Assembly (NCBI GenBank): GCA_029204225.1
Contig: CM055107.1
Location: forward strand, 15,682,900 to 15,746,899
Reading direction: 5' to 3'
DNA from: Diphasiastrum complanatum
Lineage: Eukaryota > Streptophyta > Lycopodiopsida > Lycopodiales > Lycopodiaceae
Length of the DNA: 64,000 bases
The translations under genes and the position numbers were made by a program. How positions within the stretch are numbered: the first letter of the stretch is position 1; every line of letters starts with the position of its first letter. Shown piece after piece: positions 54,649-64,000 of this stretch. The notes under the pieces are model-generated. The model searched no databases. It was not told the DNA's origin and worked only from the letters and a program-made list of their open reading frames with translations.

Positions 54649-55562
54649 CATCCTTCTTCTGGTCATCCTTCTGGCTCAGACAGACGCCAATAGCAAATGC
54701 AGAAACATCAACATAACTATGAAATAAAATAGCCCAGTTGGGTGGTCTCAGAATAGGAGCATTGATCAACCTTTGCTTAAGTTACTTTCTGTTGTTCATT
54801 CGTCCACAAGTATTCCATTTGTTTCTTCAGTAGATGTGTAAGAGAGGCAGCAATAGAAGCATGATTTTGAATAAATCTTCGATAATAGCCGACATGTCCT
54901 AATAAAGCTCTTAGTTCACGTAAATTGGTTGGTATCTGGAGATTCTTTATAAGCTCGACTTTATCTTTGTCGACTTCTATTCCTCTGTTAGATATCCTGT
55001 GTCCGAGTAATATTCTTTCTTTCATACCAAAAAAGGATTTCTCTGGATGAAGGGATAAACAAGTATCTCGACACCGTTGCAATGTTAATTTCAGCTTCTG
55101 TAGGTGTGTCTTGATATCACTGTATACACAGAAATCATCAATAAATATTTTCAGAAAGGTTCTTAGGAAGGCAGCGAAAATTAACATCATGATTCGCCGA
55201 AAAGTAGTTGGTGCGTTACAAAGACCAAAGGGCATTTTGTTGTAGGCATAAGTGCCCCAATCCGTAGTGAATGTGGTCTTTGAACGATCCTCCTTTCGGA
55301 CTCCAACCTGATTATATCCAGAAAATCCATCACAGAAATTGTAACGCTCTTGACCAGCAACCTGATCTAAGATGAAATCAGTGAAGGGCAGAGGATGATA
55401 GTCCTTCCTTGTGACAGCATTGAGTTTGCGAAAATTCTGGCATATTCGTATTTTGCCAGTCTTCTTCTTTGGGACGACAACAATGGGTGAAACCCATTCA
55501 TTGCTTAAGACGGGATAGATAATACATGTCTTAAGGTGCTTGTTGAGTTCGTCCTTAACCAT
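54649..55562 (-). pseudogene. Gypsy D: reverse transcriptase and start of RNase H
   Basis: The minus-strand 261-codon frame has all RT blocks: WVSPIVVVPKKKTGKIRICQNFRKLNAVTRKDYHPLPF, FCDGFSGYNQVGV, KTTFTTDWGTYAYNKMPFGLCNAPTTF, the catalytic FIDD (LKIFIDDFCVYS), LHPEKSFFGMKERILLGH, and the thumb LRALLGHVGYYRRFI. RNase H begins after a stop (NAPILRPPNW) and is cut by the H-LTR fragment at 54648. Integrase is missing. The RT looks functional. The sequence is of the Athila/Tat-like side (KTTF, NAPTTFRR). Confidence 0.93.
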
Positions 55563-57169
55563 GAGAGAGTACTTGGGATTGAGAAGATATTGTCTCTGTC
55601 GAACATTACAGCATCTTCCTTAAGATCAATACGGTGCACTCCGAATTTTGCAGGTATACCTTTCAAATCGTTGAGCAACGAGGCAAAAACATCTTGATAC
55701 TCCTTCAATAATTCAGTGAATTCCGCCAACTCCAATTCTCCAAGTGACTTTGAAACATGCACAAATCTGCCAGGTGCAAGTTCAATTATTTCAGTAAAAT
55801 CTGGAAATATGATACCTTCTGTCATATTGGCCTTGGTATGGCCATGAATTTCACGCATGGTTGACTCAATAGATGTATTCTTGTTGTCAACCTGGTTCTC
55901 GTTACTAAATTCGTGTTCAGATTCGTCACTCGAATCATCAGACTCTTTCGAGTTCGTGTCTGCAACTTCAATTTCTTCATATGAAACATCCGCTTCATCG
56001 TTGCAGGCATCGAAGAATTCTTCTTCGTCAGCATTCTCATAACATTCAAAGTACTGCACTTCGATGTCAGATGCATTGAAAAAAATATTTAATGCATAAG
56101 AAGATCCTTCTGAGGTAAAACTGGTGTCAGACAAAGGAGTTTCACCTTCATATTTGTCATGACTCCAGGTGATTATTTGCTCTGCTGGCTTACCTCGATT
56201 ATTGGTCTCACCAGTCTGAAATCTCAACTCTCTGGATTTCCAATGAACACTTGCGTTTAATTGATAAAGCCAGGGCCGTCCAATTAGCATAGAATAAGAT
56301 GACAAACCGAGTGGTTTGATAACTATGAGATTCATTGTGAATGGCTTGGCTTGAATGCAAACAGTGACATCCTTCAGTTCTCCAACAGGTTTTCGTCGCG
56401 TCAAATCAGCTAACTTGATGTTTCGCTGTGTCGGTTGAATGTCAGTCAGCCCCAAAGCATGAGCTATGTCTTCTGTTATTATGTTTACACTGGAACCAGA
56501 ATCAATTGGCACTTTTTCGATCATGCATCCCGCAATGGTAACATCAATTTCAGGTGCACCAAGATCACCTAAATCAATAGACAAATCACCAGCATCTGGC
56601 AAAGAAACTTTTTTCTTCTTTTTAGGGACAGAATGACCTTTCAGTTGCTTTTTGTAATAAGTGTTATCTGCCAAAAGCTGTTCAAAAGTGATGTTCGGAC
56701 GAAGAGATCCAATATCAGTCACGATGTCATAGTCCTTCATCTTTGATTTTGTGATTGGCTTGTTGATAACAGCACTAGACAATTTAATCTTCGCGATTTC
56801 TTCGTCCCCTTCCTCGAAAGTGACCACCTTCTCTGCAACAACTGACTGAAGTCCAGTATTGATAATTTCTTTCGCTTCTACTGAGATATCTTTTGCAAAT
56901 AACTTTGCAGCATCGCGGTCATAGTCGGGGTCATCTATATGATCTTCTTTAGTCATAGACTTGTTTGTTGACTTGCTAGAAGATTTCTTCTTTGAGGATT
57001 TTCTGCGCTTCGTCGAAGATTTCTGTTCAAGTTTCGAGGAGCCTTTGCTTCTCGTTGTGACTTTGAAAATCTTCTCCACGTCACTTGGCCAGGACTGGTC
57101 TTCTGTCTTCGCCAATTTTCCTTCAATAACGTCAATTCTCTGCACAACAGCATCAGTCGAAGCTTTCAC
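55505..57169 (-). pseudogene. Gypsy D: linker, aspartic protease and pre-RT region
   Basis: A 554-codon frame. The N-terminus continues gag: Ser/Lys-rich (SSTKRRKSSKKKSSSKSTNKS). The retropepsin active site is VPIDSGSSVNIITEDIAHALGL, with the downstream SSYSMLIGRPWLYQLNAS flap and ILGRPW-type block. Then comes a very acidic spacer (DEEEFFDACNDEADVSYEE, NSKESDDSSDESEHE) and a pre-RT segment (FTELLKEYQDVFASLLNDLKGI). The frame shifts into the RT frame around 55505-55562. Protease residues D-S-G are intact. Confidence 0.92.
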
Positions 57170-58460
57170 TTTCGTGTCTATAGCAGCTGGTTATGCTACA
57201 TACTGATATTTGGGTCGCAGCTTCTGTGGCTGAGAGCAGTCAGGATACTTGTGGCCAGGCTCTCTACAATTCGGGCATAACAGTACATAACCAATCGGCT
57301 TTCGTGGTTGAGGACAGTCAGGAGAAAAATGTCTCGGCTCTCCATAGTTGTAACAGCTGTCCGAAACTGGTTTAGTCGCGGTTTGAGATTTCGCTGGTCC
57401 AACAAATTCAGGAGGATTATGTCTTCTTGGTGTGAACTTGGATCTGTCCTACTGGGCTGATGTTGTAGTAGTCGCATCATTCTGAAAAATAAAAAGTACC
57501 TCCTGGGCAGGATCTTCAATATATTTGACATTCACAGTGGTGCAATCCTCCTTAGTGTGTCCAGAAGTTCCACATTTCATACACCACATTCCTAAGTTGG
57601 AAGAAGACGCTTTTGGTCTTTTGTCTGCAACTTCAGAGATCTGCACTTTCAAGTCATTAAACTTTTTACTAAGGTCAGCCATATTACTCTTCCAAAGCTT
57701 TTCAACTTTAGAAGTTGATGACTTATCCTCGACAACTTTCGTGTCGTCCTTTCATTTGGTTCGTCGTTTATTCTTTCTTTCTCCTTTATCAGCTTCTGAT
57801 TTTGATAAATCGTTGCTTTCTGATTTCGAGCTTGAAGAACTGGTACTTGAGTCAGAATCTGAATCATCATCGCTATCACTGGAATCAGTTTTAGACTTTC
57901 GAGATCTTTTAGTTGAGCGTCTCTTTCGTGCTAGTTTTGAGGTCTTGAAATTTTCTGCACTAGTTATTACTGCTGCTAAGGAGGTCATGTCCCATTGTTT
58001 GCAATACCGATCAATCTTTGGTGGTAAACCAGCCAAAAACCATTCGATCTGCATATCAACGGATATACACCGGTTAGTTTTCCTATAAGATTTTTAACCT
58101 TTCGTGTATATTTGCGAAGGGATTCTTTACTCTTCTTCTGAACATTGTTCAGACGTCCGAGAATTCTAGATTTGTAACCGATTTCTCTGAACTGGTTCAG
58201 AAACGCATCTTTCAACAGGTATCAGGTTCCTACACGGCCTGGTTCAACCTGACTGTACCATATGCACTCCTGCTTTCTTAGCAGACTAGGGAAGATTCGT
58301 AGTTTATCTACGTTAGTTCCTTCGTTATCTGCATTAGCGAATGACTCGAATTGCGAGACATGGCTATCTGCATCATCGGAAGAAGTCCCTTTAAAATAAT
58401 CGTACTTAATTTTTGAGATAGAAGTGAAACGTGCAGCAGGACCCTCCATACCGAAGCTAA
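57170..58460 (-). pseudogene. Gypsy D: gag with three tandem zinc knuckles
   Basis: From 58449: YDYFKGTSSDDADSHVSQFESFA, LRKQECIWYSQVE, then (frame change) LKDAFLNQFREIGYKSRILGRLNNVQKKSKESLRKYTRKVKNLIGKL, the Retrotrans_gag domain; then a Ser/Asp-rich stretch (DSSDSDDDSDSDSSTSSSS). Zinc knuckles: CMKCGTSGHTKEDC (~57560-57600, intact), CYNYGEPRHFSPDC (second Cys replaced by Tyr, ~57310-57355) and CPNCREPGHKYPDC (~57235-57280, intact). Three knuckles in one gag is more than the usual one or two. Stops split it into four frames. Confidence 0.88.
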
Positions 58461-58640
58461 TTAGGAGTTCAAGTAACTGAGCAATTTCGCCTAGTTTTTT
58501 TCGACTAGTACTCTCACTCTATCTTCGTAAAAATTCCTCTCTAAGCTTACGATATCATTCTAATCGAGATTCTCTATCTGACATACACTAGAGATGGAGA
58601 TGGATGTGTCAGATTTCTTATAACTTTCCTAAACTATTCT

Positions 58641-58654
58641 CGGCAATGGCGCCA
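58641..58654 (-). other. Primer-binding site of gypsy D
   Basis: The minus strand reads TGGCGCCATTGCCG, close to the TGGCGCCGTTGCCGGG site of plant Athila/Tat elements. It lies five bases from the presumed LTR end (ACCA|ATTTT). Confidence 0.82.
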
Positions 58655-58659
58655 AAAAT

Positions 58660-59465
58660 TGGTATATGTCGTACTATATCAACAAGGTTAATATAGATTT
58701 TGTAGTAAATAGTATCGTTCCCACAGAGGACAACATTAGAAAGTTATGTTTTTGGTACAATTTATGATAAGTGGTTTTGGGCATTATTCTGGTTGTCGAC
58801 AGACATTAAAAGGTAACCAGTATTACTTGTTTGGGGAATGTAATGTTAATAATTTTCAGAACAACAATCTGGCCTCTATCAAATCGAATGAAACGCGTTC
58901 TACAGATGAGATGCTATCTAAAATATAGAACTAAATTCAAATTGAATCATATTCAAAGACAACAATATTTTATTACCAAATCATGCTTATCAGCTTGAAG
59001 AAGTACTCTCTCATATAGATCATGATTAGCAATGACACTTTCGTCATCAACTGCTTAGAAATAATATATGTTGATTTTGGAGGATTTCCCTCATATTTAT
59101 TTTGTGATGGATTAGAATGTCTTCTCACCAACTATATCTGTAAACTAGACGCTTCCAAGACATTTCACAAGATGATAGGATATTTCCCTCATGTACCATG
59201 CGCGAGGTGGAAACATATGAACACTTCATTTTTATGTCTTGTATACTATGAGGTTAGAAAGAGATACCAATGTCTCCTCTTTCGTGATCACCCAATTACA
59301 CTATGTACGTTGATCTCATATGAGGATCCAAGTTGTGTTGCTTTGATGATACGAGAGATGTTATGGCATCGAAGAGATCTATGTTAGGAGTATCAGCATA
59401 GCAGGAGGGAAAGTTAGCTTCACATCACCTCCTTGGTACCAAATGATGACCTAGGATGTCCATGG
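58660..59465 (-). mobile_element. 5' LTR of gypsy D (right end uncertain)
   Basis: It starts TGGTATATG next to the PBS and contains 'agtatcgttcccacagaggac' (58706-58726), a stretch I associate with the 3' end of Tat-like LTRs. The right boundary is not visible; the copia LTR at 59466 is the outer limit. Open frames inside (for example 59022-59387) look accidental. Confidence 0.5.
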
Positions 59466-60282
59466 TGTCAACTTTCAGATAAAAAGGACAATTATGATTG
59501 TACAAAACAATCATTAAGAGTTATTGATTGCTAAATCTAATGATCTATCAAGTTCTATGTGTTAGATCTTGATCTAGATGCATTACACTATAATTTTAGC
59601 AAGAGCAATGGATCAAATGATTAAAAGCTATGAAGAGCGGCCTCACACATGTGGAGGAAAGTACCAGTACGGACTGTAAACAAAGAGTGAAGTACATTAG
59701 CATACAAAAACATTCCAATCATAAAAACTCAAGACAAATGTGAGAAATACAAGCAAAGCTAGAAATTGCCAATGTCACATCAACTTCTCATTCATTTGGT
59801 TAATCCCTTTATAGATCAAGTACATCCACGAGCTGAGTACTGTCTAGCAAGCCTTCACACGTGTGAAGAGTGCCTAGTCATCTAGATCCACCAATGGGAG
59901 CCATATATGCTCATTTTCCAAAGTTGACTATTCTCATTAGCTAGAAACAAAAAAGCTAGTCTTCCACATTTATAAGAATATTCCCTATAAAAAAGGATCT
60001 AATGGAATCTCTCTATCTTATCATCTACAATATTATCCACACGTGTGAATAGCATCTTGACATGTGGGAGCATTTACTCATTCACATGGAAGTGCATTCT
60101 ATTTTTCTAGATTCTACTCAAAGGTCAATTTCACACTTGTGTAGATCCATCTAAAATCAATCTAACTTTATAAAAGTAAGTTATGTACATCCTTTCACAC
60201 GTGGGAATAGGCTCCACACATGTGAGATCCAATCATGATCAAATATCTCAAGGTTAACCAAGTACATCAAGTTGGAAGTGAC
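59466..60282 (-). mobile_element. 3' LTR of a copia element, same family as 415-1255
   Basis: 817 bp, ends TGTCA...TGACA as in the first copy and collinear with it throughout. To the right lie the sequence GGAGGAGCATTAAAAA (minus strand, polypurine-like) and then the pol end, which proves LTR identity and orientation. CACACGTGTG-type boxes occur at ~59859, 60037, 60199 and 60216. Confidence 0.85.
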
Positions 60283-60349
60283 ATTTTTAATGCTCCTCCT
60301 CACTTCTAACTTGGTAAGTCTAATACATCTATCTACAATTCCAAGAGCA

Positions 60350-60430
60350 CATCTTAACTTAAAGATCTTTAGGCAATGGCTTGGTTAAGATATCAGCTTT
60401 GCACTGATGATGGCACATGATGAAGTTGTA
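60350..60430 (-). pseudogene. Copia pol C-terminal end
   Basis: The minus-strand stretch reads ADILTKPLPKDL and a stop, the standard end of a copia pol (RNase H tail), 70 bp from the polypurine tract and LTR. It fades out near 60430; the rest of the element is gone. Confidence 0.85.
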
Positions 60431-61900
60431 CCTCCTTGAGGAAGCAAATGCGATAAGGAAAAAGGTTATTTTCTGAGATGGTCGACATTTTCTGATCACC
60501 CCATCCGAAACTGATCACTCAGTGATGCTTCCTACGTGAGAGCCTTTTAGTCAAGAGAGAATTTTCAAACTGTATTTGAAGTTGCCTCCTGCATGAGAGC
60601 CTTTCATTGACACTTGTTAGAGATTGCTCAGAGTTAGGTTGAGAGTTAGAGCACTGAAGAGATTTTTTTTTCTTCTTAGTTAGTTTGGTTTTAGTTATGT
60701 TGTTTTGATGACATGCTCCGTCTTGGTGCCATCCATTTTGATGTACTTGTTTGTCTAATATGACTTTTGGCATGGGAAAAGACGTTAATGAAACTTCTTC
60801 TTCTCTTTTCATGCACACACACGTGTGCATGTGTAATTAAACAACGCCGAGGAATTAGAGAGAGGCCTTCCACTTTATGCAGGCTAATTAAAGAAAGTGT
60901 AGTAAAGGTTAGTTCAGCATGAGCAACCTATAAAAGTAAAGGTGAAGTAATGTAGGTAGTACAGAAGGAAGTCCCATCCAGAAAAAGTTTGTTTCAATTA
61001 GTGTTTTCTGGCAGTTCAGAATCAAAAAAATTCTAAAACGAGGTCAGCCACTGCTGGTTCAAATCAGAAAGAATCAGCCCTATCCAAAAATATGCCAAAG
61101 AAATTTTAAATATAATGTTAAAAACCTAGAAAATAGTGGACTCTTTTGCATTCATACATTTGATATTGGCGAACCTCCAATGATCATTGCTGTGAAAAAT
61201 TGTTGAGTGTTAAGGTTAAATAGTGGACTTCTTTGCATTCGGCAAACGTTCAATGATCATTGATGTAGGGCTCATAAAATTAGTAAAGCAGCTCCACAGG
61301 AATTGCAGTTTGAATGAGACAAGCAAGTTTGAACGAATCACAATGCAGTAAAACTATGATATGAATCAAAGAGCAGAACTATCAGATTGTTGGAGAAAGC
61401 ATTTAAACTCATTTGCAACCTACAACTCCTGAAAAGCTTTTGACTTCTGTTACTTTTGTTCAGCCCGTCATAAAGATCCAACAGAATGCAAGCCTTTAAA
61501 AAAACATTCACAATCCGCTCAAAAAAAGTCAGTAATTACAGCATAAAAGAAACATTTAATGACCCCATCTCATATACAAGAGCATGCACAATGTAAAACT
61601 GTTGCATTCTTTGTCATTTTCAAGATGACCAAGTTAAAAAATCCGCATTCTATTTGAGTAATCATCTTCCAAGAAATGTGTGGCACACGGTCCAGTTCAA
61701 ACCTAGAGCTCATAGACCCACTTTGATGGTAGTGGGCAAAACTATTACCTGCTTTTCTAGATCTCCAATAGTATCATATAGTATTGCATAGCTTTGGATA
61801 CTAATCTAAGGGTTATTTATTTCAATCCAGAACGGAAAAAACAAACATCACTTTTTAAAAGGATTACTACTAGAAAAATCACATTCTTGAAAGGACAAAC
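60431..61900. other. Flanking sequence, probable 3' flank of the RRM gene
   Basis: No gene. A ~85-bp direct duplication is visible: 'aaatagtggact..tttgcattc' and 'ccaatgatcattg' at 61134-61190 and again at 61221-61266. The last few hundred bases before 61901 are likely the 3' UTR of the minus-strand gene. Confidence 0.5.
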
Positions 61901-62995
61901 TTATAAAGCAGGATCATCAGCAAGCAGAATCTCTTCTGCCCGACGAAGGTATCCGGCTTTCTGCTCATGCACAATGTTTGGGGCTTCACTTGGACTATCT
62001 TGTGCACTCCTTACATAAGAAAGAGAACGTTTGAGGCGCATGGGACTGATGAATGCATTCATGGAAAGTGTATGATCTGGAGGACAAGCTGGCCTTATAG
62101 ACAAACCATCAAGGTGATTTGCTGCTGCCTGAATTGTATTGACTGCCCCTGGAGAGCATGATTCACGTTTCCACTGCAAATGATGTGTAGCTGGGAAAGA
62201 CCTAAATAACCTCAGAGGTCTCCTTGGTGCGAGCGAAGGTTGTCCGAACGTGCTGCCTCTTGCCACATTTTGTACAGGGATATGTAAAGTGGGTATCAAA
62301 GAAGGGCGAGCAACTGACGATAGCTCCAAAGAAGTTTGATCCTTCCGTACAACCTGCCATAGTTTCACCATAAAGTGTGAAACATTTCATTAAAAAAATC
62401 AAGCAGCCCTTTGGCTGTTTATCATTGAACATGGGTGGGTAGGCCCATCCCAACACTACAGCACCACACAATGCACAGGCTGACTCACAATGTGACACAT
62501 TGAACATGATGGAACCAAGCGTTCCATAAGACAAGGCAAGAAAATTTATAAGGTTTTCAGCACAAAATTCAACCTTCAAAGGTCTGGAGAGAAAATTTGA
62601 GTCATTGAGGTTAAGAGCCTTTTCCACTCCCTCTTTAGAAGTAAATTCAACAATGGCAGACCTGCAGAAAGAGGAATGGAATAACTTATATGAGAATCAA
62701 ACTGGATACACAAAGAATAGATCAAAAGCTTGATGCAATTTCTAATCAAAATGGAGCTCTAACATGAGAACAAAGAAGGCTCCTGAAACAAGTAAACAGA
62801 ACAATGAGAACAGGCAAACTATAATGGTAATAATCAAGAGCATTCAAGATGAAGACTCTATGACATCAATTCCTTGGATAAGACTCACCCTTTTGGTTTT
62901 CCTGTCACTTCATCAGTCAACATTGTCACTCGAGAAATGTCTCCACAATTTGCAAAATGAACAGATAGTGCATCCTTGGTTGCAGCAAAGTGCAC
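61901..62995 (-). CDS. RRM RNA-binding protein, last three exons
   Basis: Three exons on the minus strand with clean GT-AG junctions in phase: 62889-62995 (VHFAATKDALSVHFANCGDISRVTMLTDEVTGKPK), 62574-62661 (SAIVEFTSKEGVEKALNLNDSNFLSRPLK) and 61901-62353 (VVRKDQTS to the TAA stop). Together they form an RRM: RNP1 is KGSAIVEF across the first junction, with the beta4 LKVVRK end. The RNP2 strand is in an upstream exon outside the visible coding. The tail is Arg/Pro/Ser-rich (SLAPRRPLRLFRSF, HLQWKRE) with SLSYVRSAQ near the end. It resembles, from memory, the plant RRM family of Arabidopsis At3g12640 (nuclear poly(A)/RNA-binding type). No stops: the only apparently functional gene here. Confidence 0.82.
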
Positions 62996-64000
62996 CTATA
63001 ATAAAAATACAGACACCTGTAAATTGGATCAGTTGATAATTCAAAGAAGAAAATAGCATACAAAACAAGGCTGAAAAAACCGTCTCGGTAATAAAAACAA
63101 TGTTAGTTCGAAATGAAACAAAACTAGACAGTAGAAAGTGCAATCAATGAAGATTAAAACACAAATAAACAAGAACTGGCAGCTCTTTATGAAGCTACCT
63201 CATCGTCAATTTTTGTATATTAAAGAGCAAAGAGCCACATGGTAAAATTTAAACCGAGCTGACTTCCATTTGTAGCTTTGGTCAACTTTGTGTGCAAATT
63301 TGATTCAAGTTTGAGCATAAAAGAACAAAAGATTTCAGATCCAGGTAAAGGCACATCTGATCCTACTTACGATAGTCGCCTATCAAGGGAATCTGGAATT
63401 AGAAGGTCTGATAACTTATTTCAGTTGTTTTTTGCATAAAACTAGATTATTTTGGATCTTTTTCAATGTACTGAGGTTTGATAAGGGAAATGGACTGAGC
63501 TCGTAATCTCCCTACCTCCGTTTATGCTTCCGAAAAGATTTACAAGAAATAAGAACACTCAACCTTGCACAAAAGACCACACCCAATGTGCCACTCTAAC
63601 ACTATTCCTCCCCCCCCCACAATGCAACCTATTTCTAGATGCAAATACAACAATGCTTTGATGCACTTAACCACAACTAACACCAAAGAAAACGCTAAAC
63701 ATAGAAGGGAAGTGCTAAAACTCTCCGGCAATTGTGCCAAATTTGTACTCACCAAAGGCACCCTTCTTCGAAGGTTACACCTTCGGCTCGCCTGTTGCGT
63801 GGGTGCAAATGCTTCCTACAATTAGCAAATTGGGTTGGGCTTATACTCGCAGGATGCCATTGCCCTCGCACTTATTAACCTAACTGTACAGTGTTTTAGT
63901 GGTGGGACCCAGTAAACGTCAACACAATTTGTCACATACTATTTGTGACAGCACAGTTTGAATATTGGAAATGTTTAGGTGGCATCATGTCTTGTTTACC
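62996..64000. other. Upstream intron of the RRM gene or anonymous sequence
   Basis: No further RRM exon could be recognised up to the window edge, so the upstream intron is at least ~1 kb. A C9 run lies at 63611-63619. Nothing else seen. Confidence 0.45.

Noticed and set aside
60691-60873. Short minus-strand open frames near 60.5-60.9 kb
   Set aside because: Low-complexity Lys/Arg-rich readings of A/T-rich and CA-rich DNA with no motif and no splice context.

Overview
This window reads as land-plant nuclear DNA dominated by transposable elements. The support is six plant-type telomere units (TTTAGGG) at 14766-14807, Ty1/copia and Ty3/gypsy retroelements with plant-style primer-binding sites, CACTA (TNP2) transposase remnants, spliceosomal introns, and one host gene whose RRM resembles a plant family. 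The mix (degraded nested retroelements, a probable Penelope-like fragment, and a methyltransferase gene not expected in seed plants) suggests a fern or other non-seed plant with a large, repeat-rich genome. The species cannot be fixed from the sequence. There are no rRNA, tRNA or organellar genes that I can recognise. Almost every coding feature is broken.

Layout. 1-3660: degraded minus-strand copia element (F) with a nested 841-bp solo LTR; its 5' LTR is inserted in a CACTA TNP2 transposase (3661-6889, minus). 6890-10900: mostly anonymous, with a CA microsatellite and a long tract almost without A. 10905-12866: multi-exon coding remnant that looks like the N-terminal part of a Penelope-like element. 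13773-18344: minus-strand copia (E) whose reverse transcriptase core has been replaced by telomere repeats. 18345-20620: plus-strand gypsy RT remnant and a coiled-coil ORF remnant. 20600-21190: second TNP2 fragment, with an in-frame GA microsatellite.

21.2-29.5 kb is the most unusual part. It holds three degraded genes: an unknown three-exon gene (+), a gene with a cysteine-rich N-terminal domain like that of some eukaryotic DDE transposons (-), and a plus-strand gene with a ParB-like domain followed by an N4/N6-type DNA methyltransferase domain. Between the divergent second and third genes lies an array of about ten 17-19 bp palindromes (core CTATGCTNAGCATAG) every ~41 bp. Part of it forms a ~125-bp-arm inverted repeat. 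Further copies sit in the introns of the methyltransferase gene, five of them as a 45-bp minisatellite. I saw the motif nowhere else in the window. A large DNA transposon carrying a DNA methyltransferase and its own binding-site array is a plausible reading.

29.7-37.4 kb: copia H (+), fragments of a copia family A/B, a gypsy-like gag, a ~180-bp tandem repeat, and copia A (-), which keeps integrase but lacks RT. 37.4-39.4 kb: an unknown repeat rich in TTTTGGTAC in both orientations. 41-44.6 kb: a GA tract and a coiled-coil/membrane-segment ORF remnant. 45.1-52.7 kb: copia G, copia B (-; keeps RT, lacks the integrase core) and copia C (-), chained together. 54.5-59.4 kb: gypsy D (-), with gag, three zinc knuckles, protease, RT, PBS and LTR. 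59.5-60.4 kb: a second copy of the solo-LTR family with the end of its pol. 61.9-63.0 kb: the last three exons of an apparently intact host RRM protein gene (-), the only clearly non-mobile gene here.
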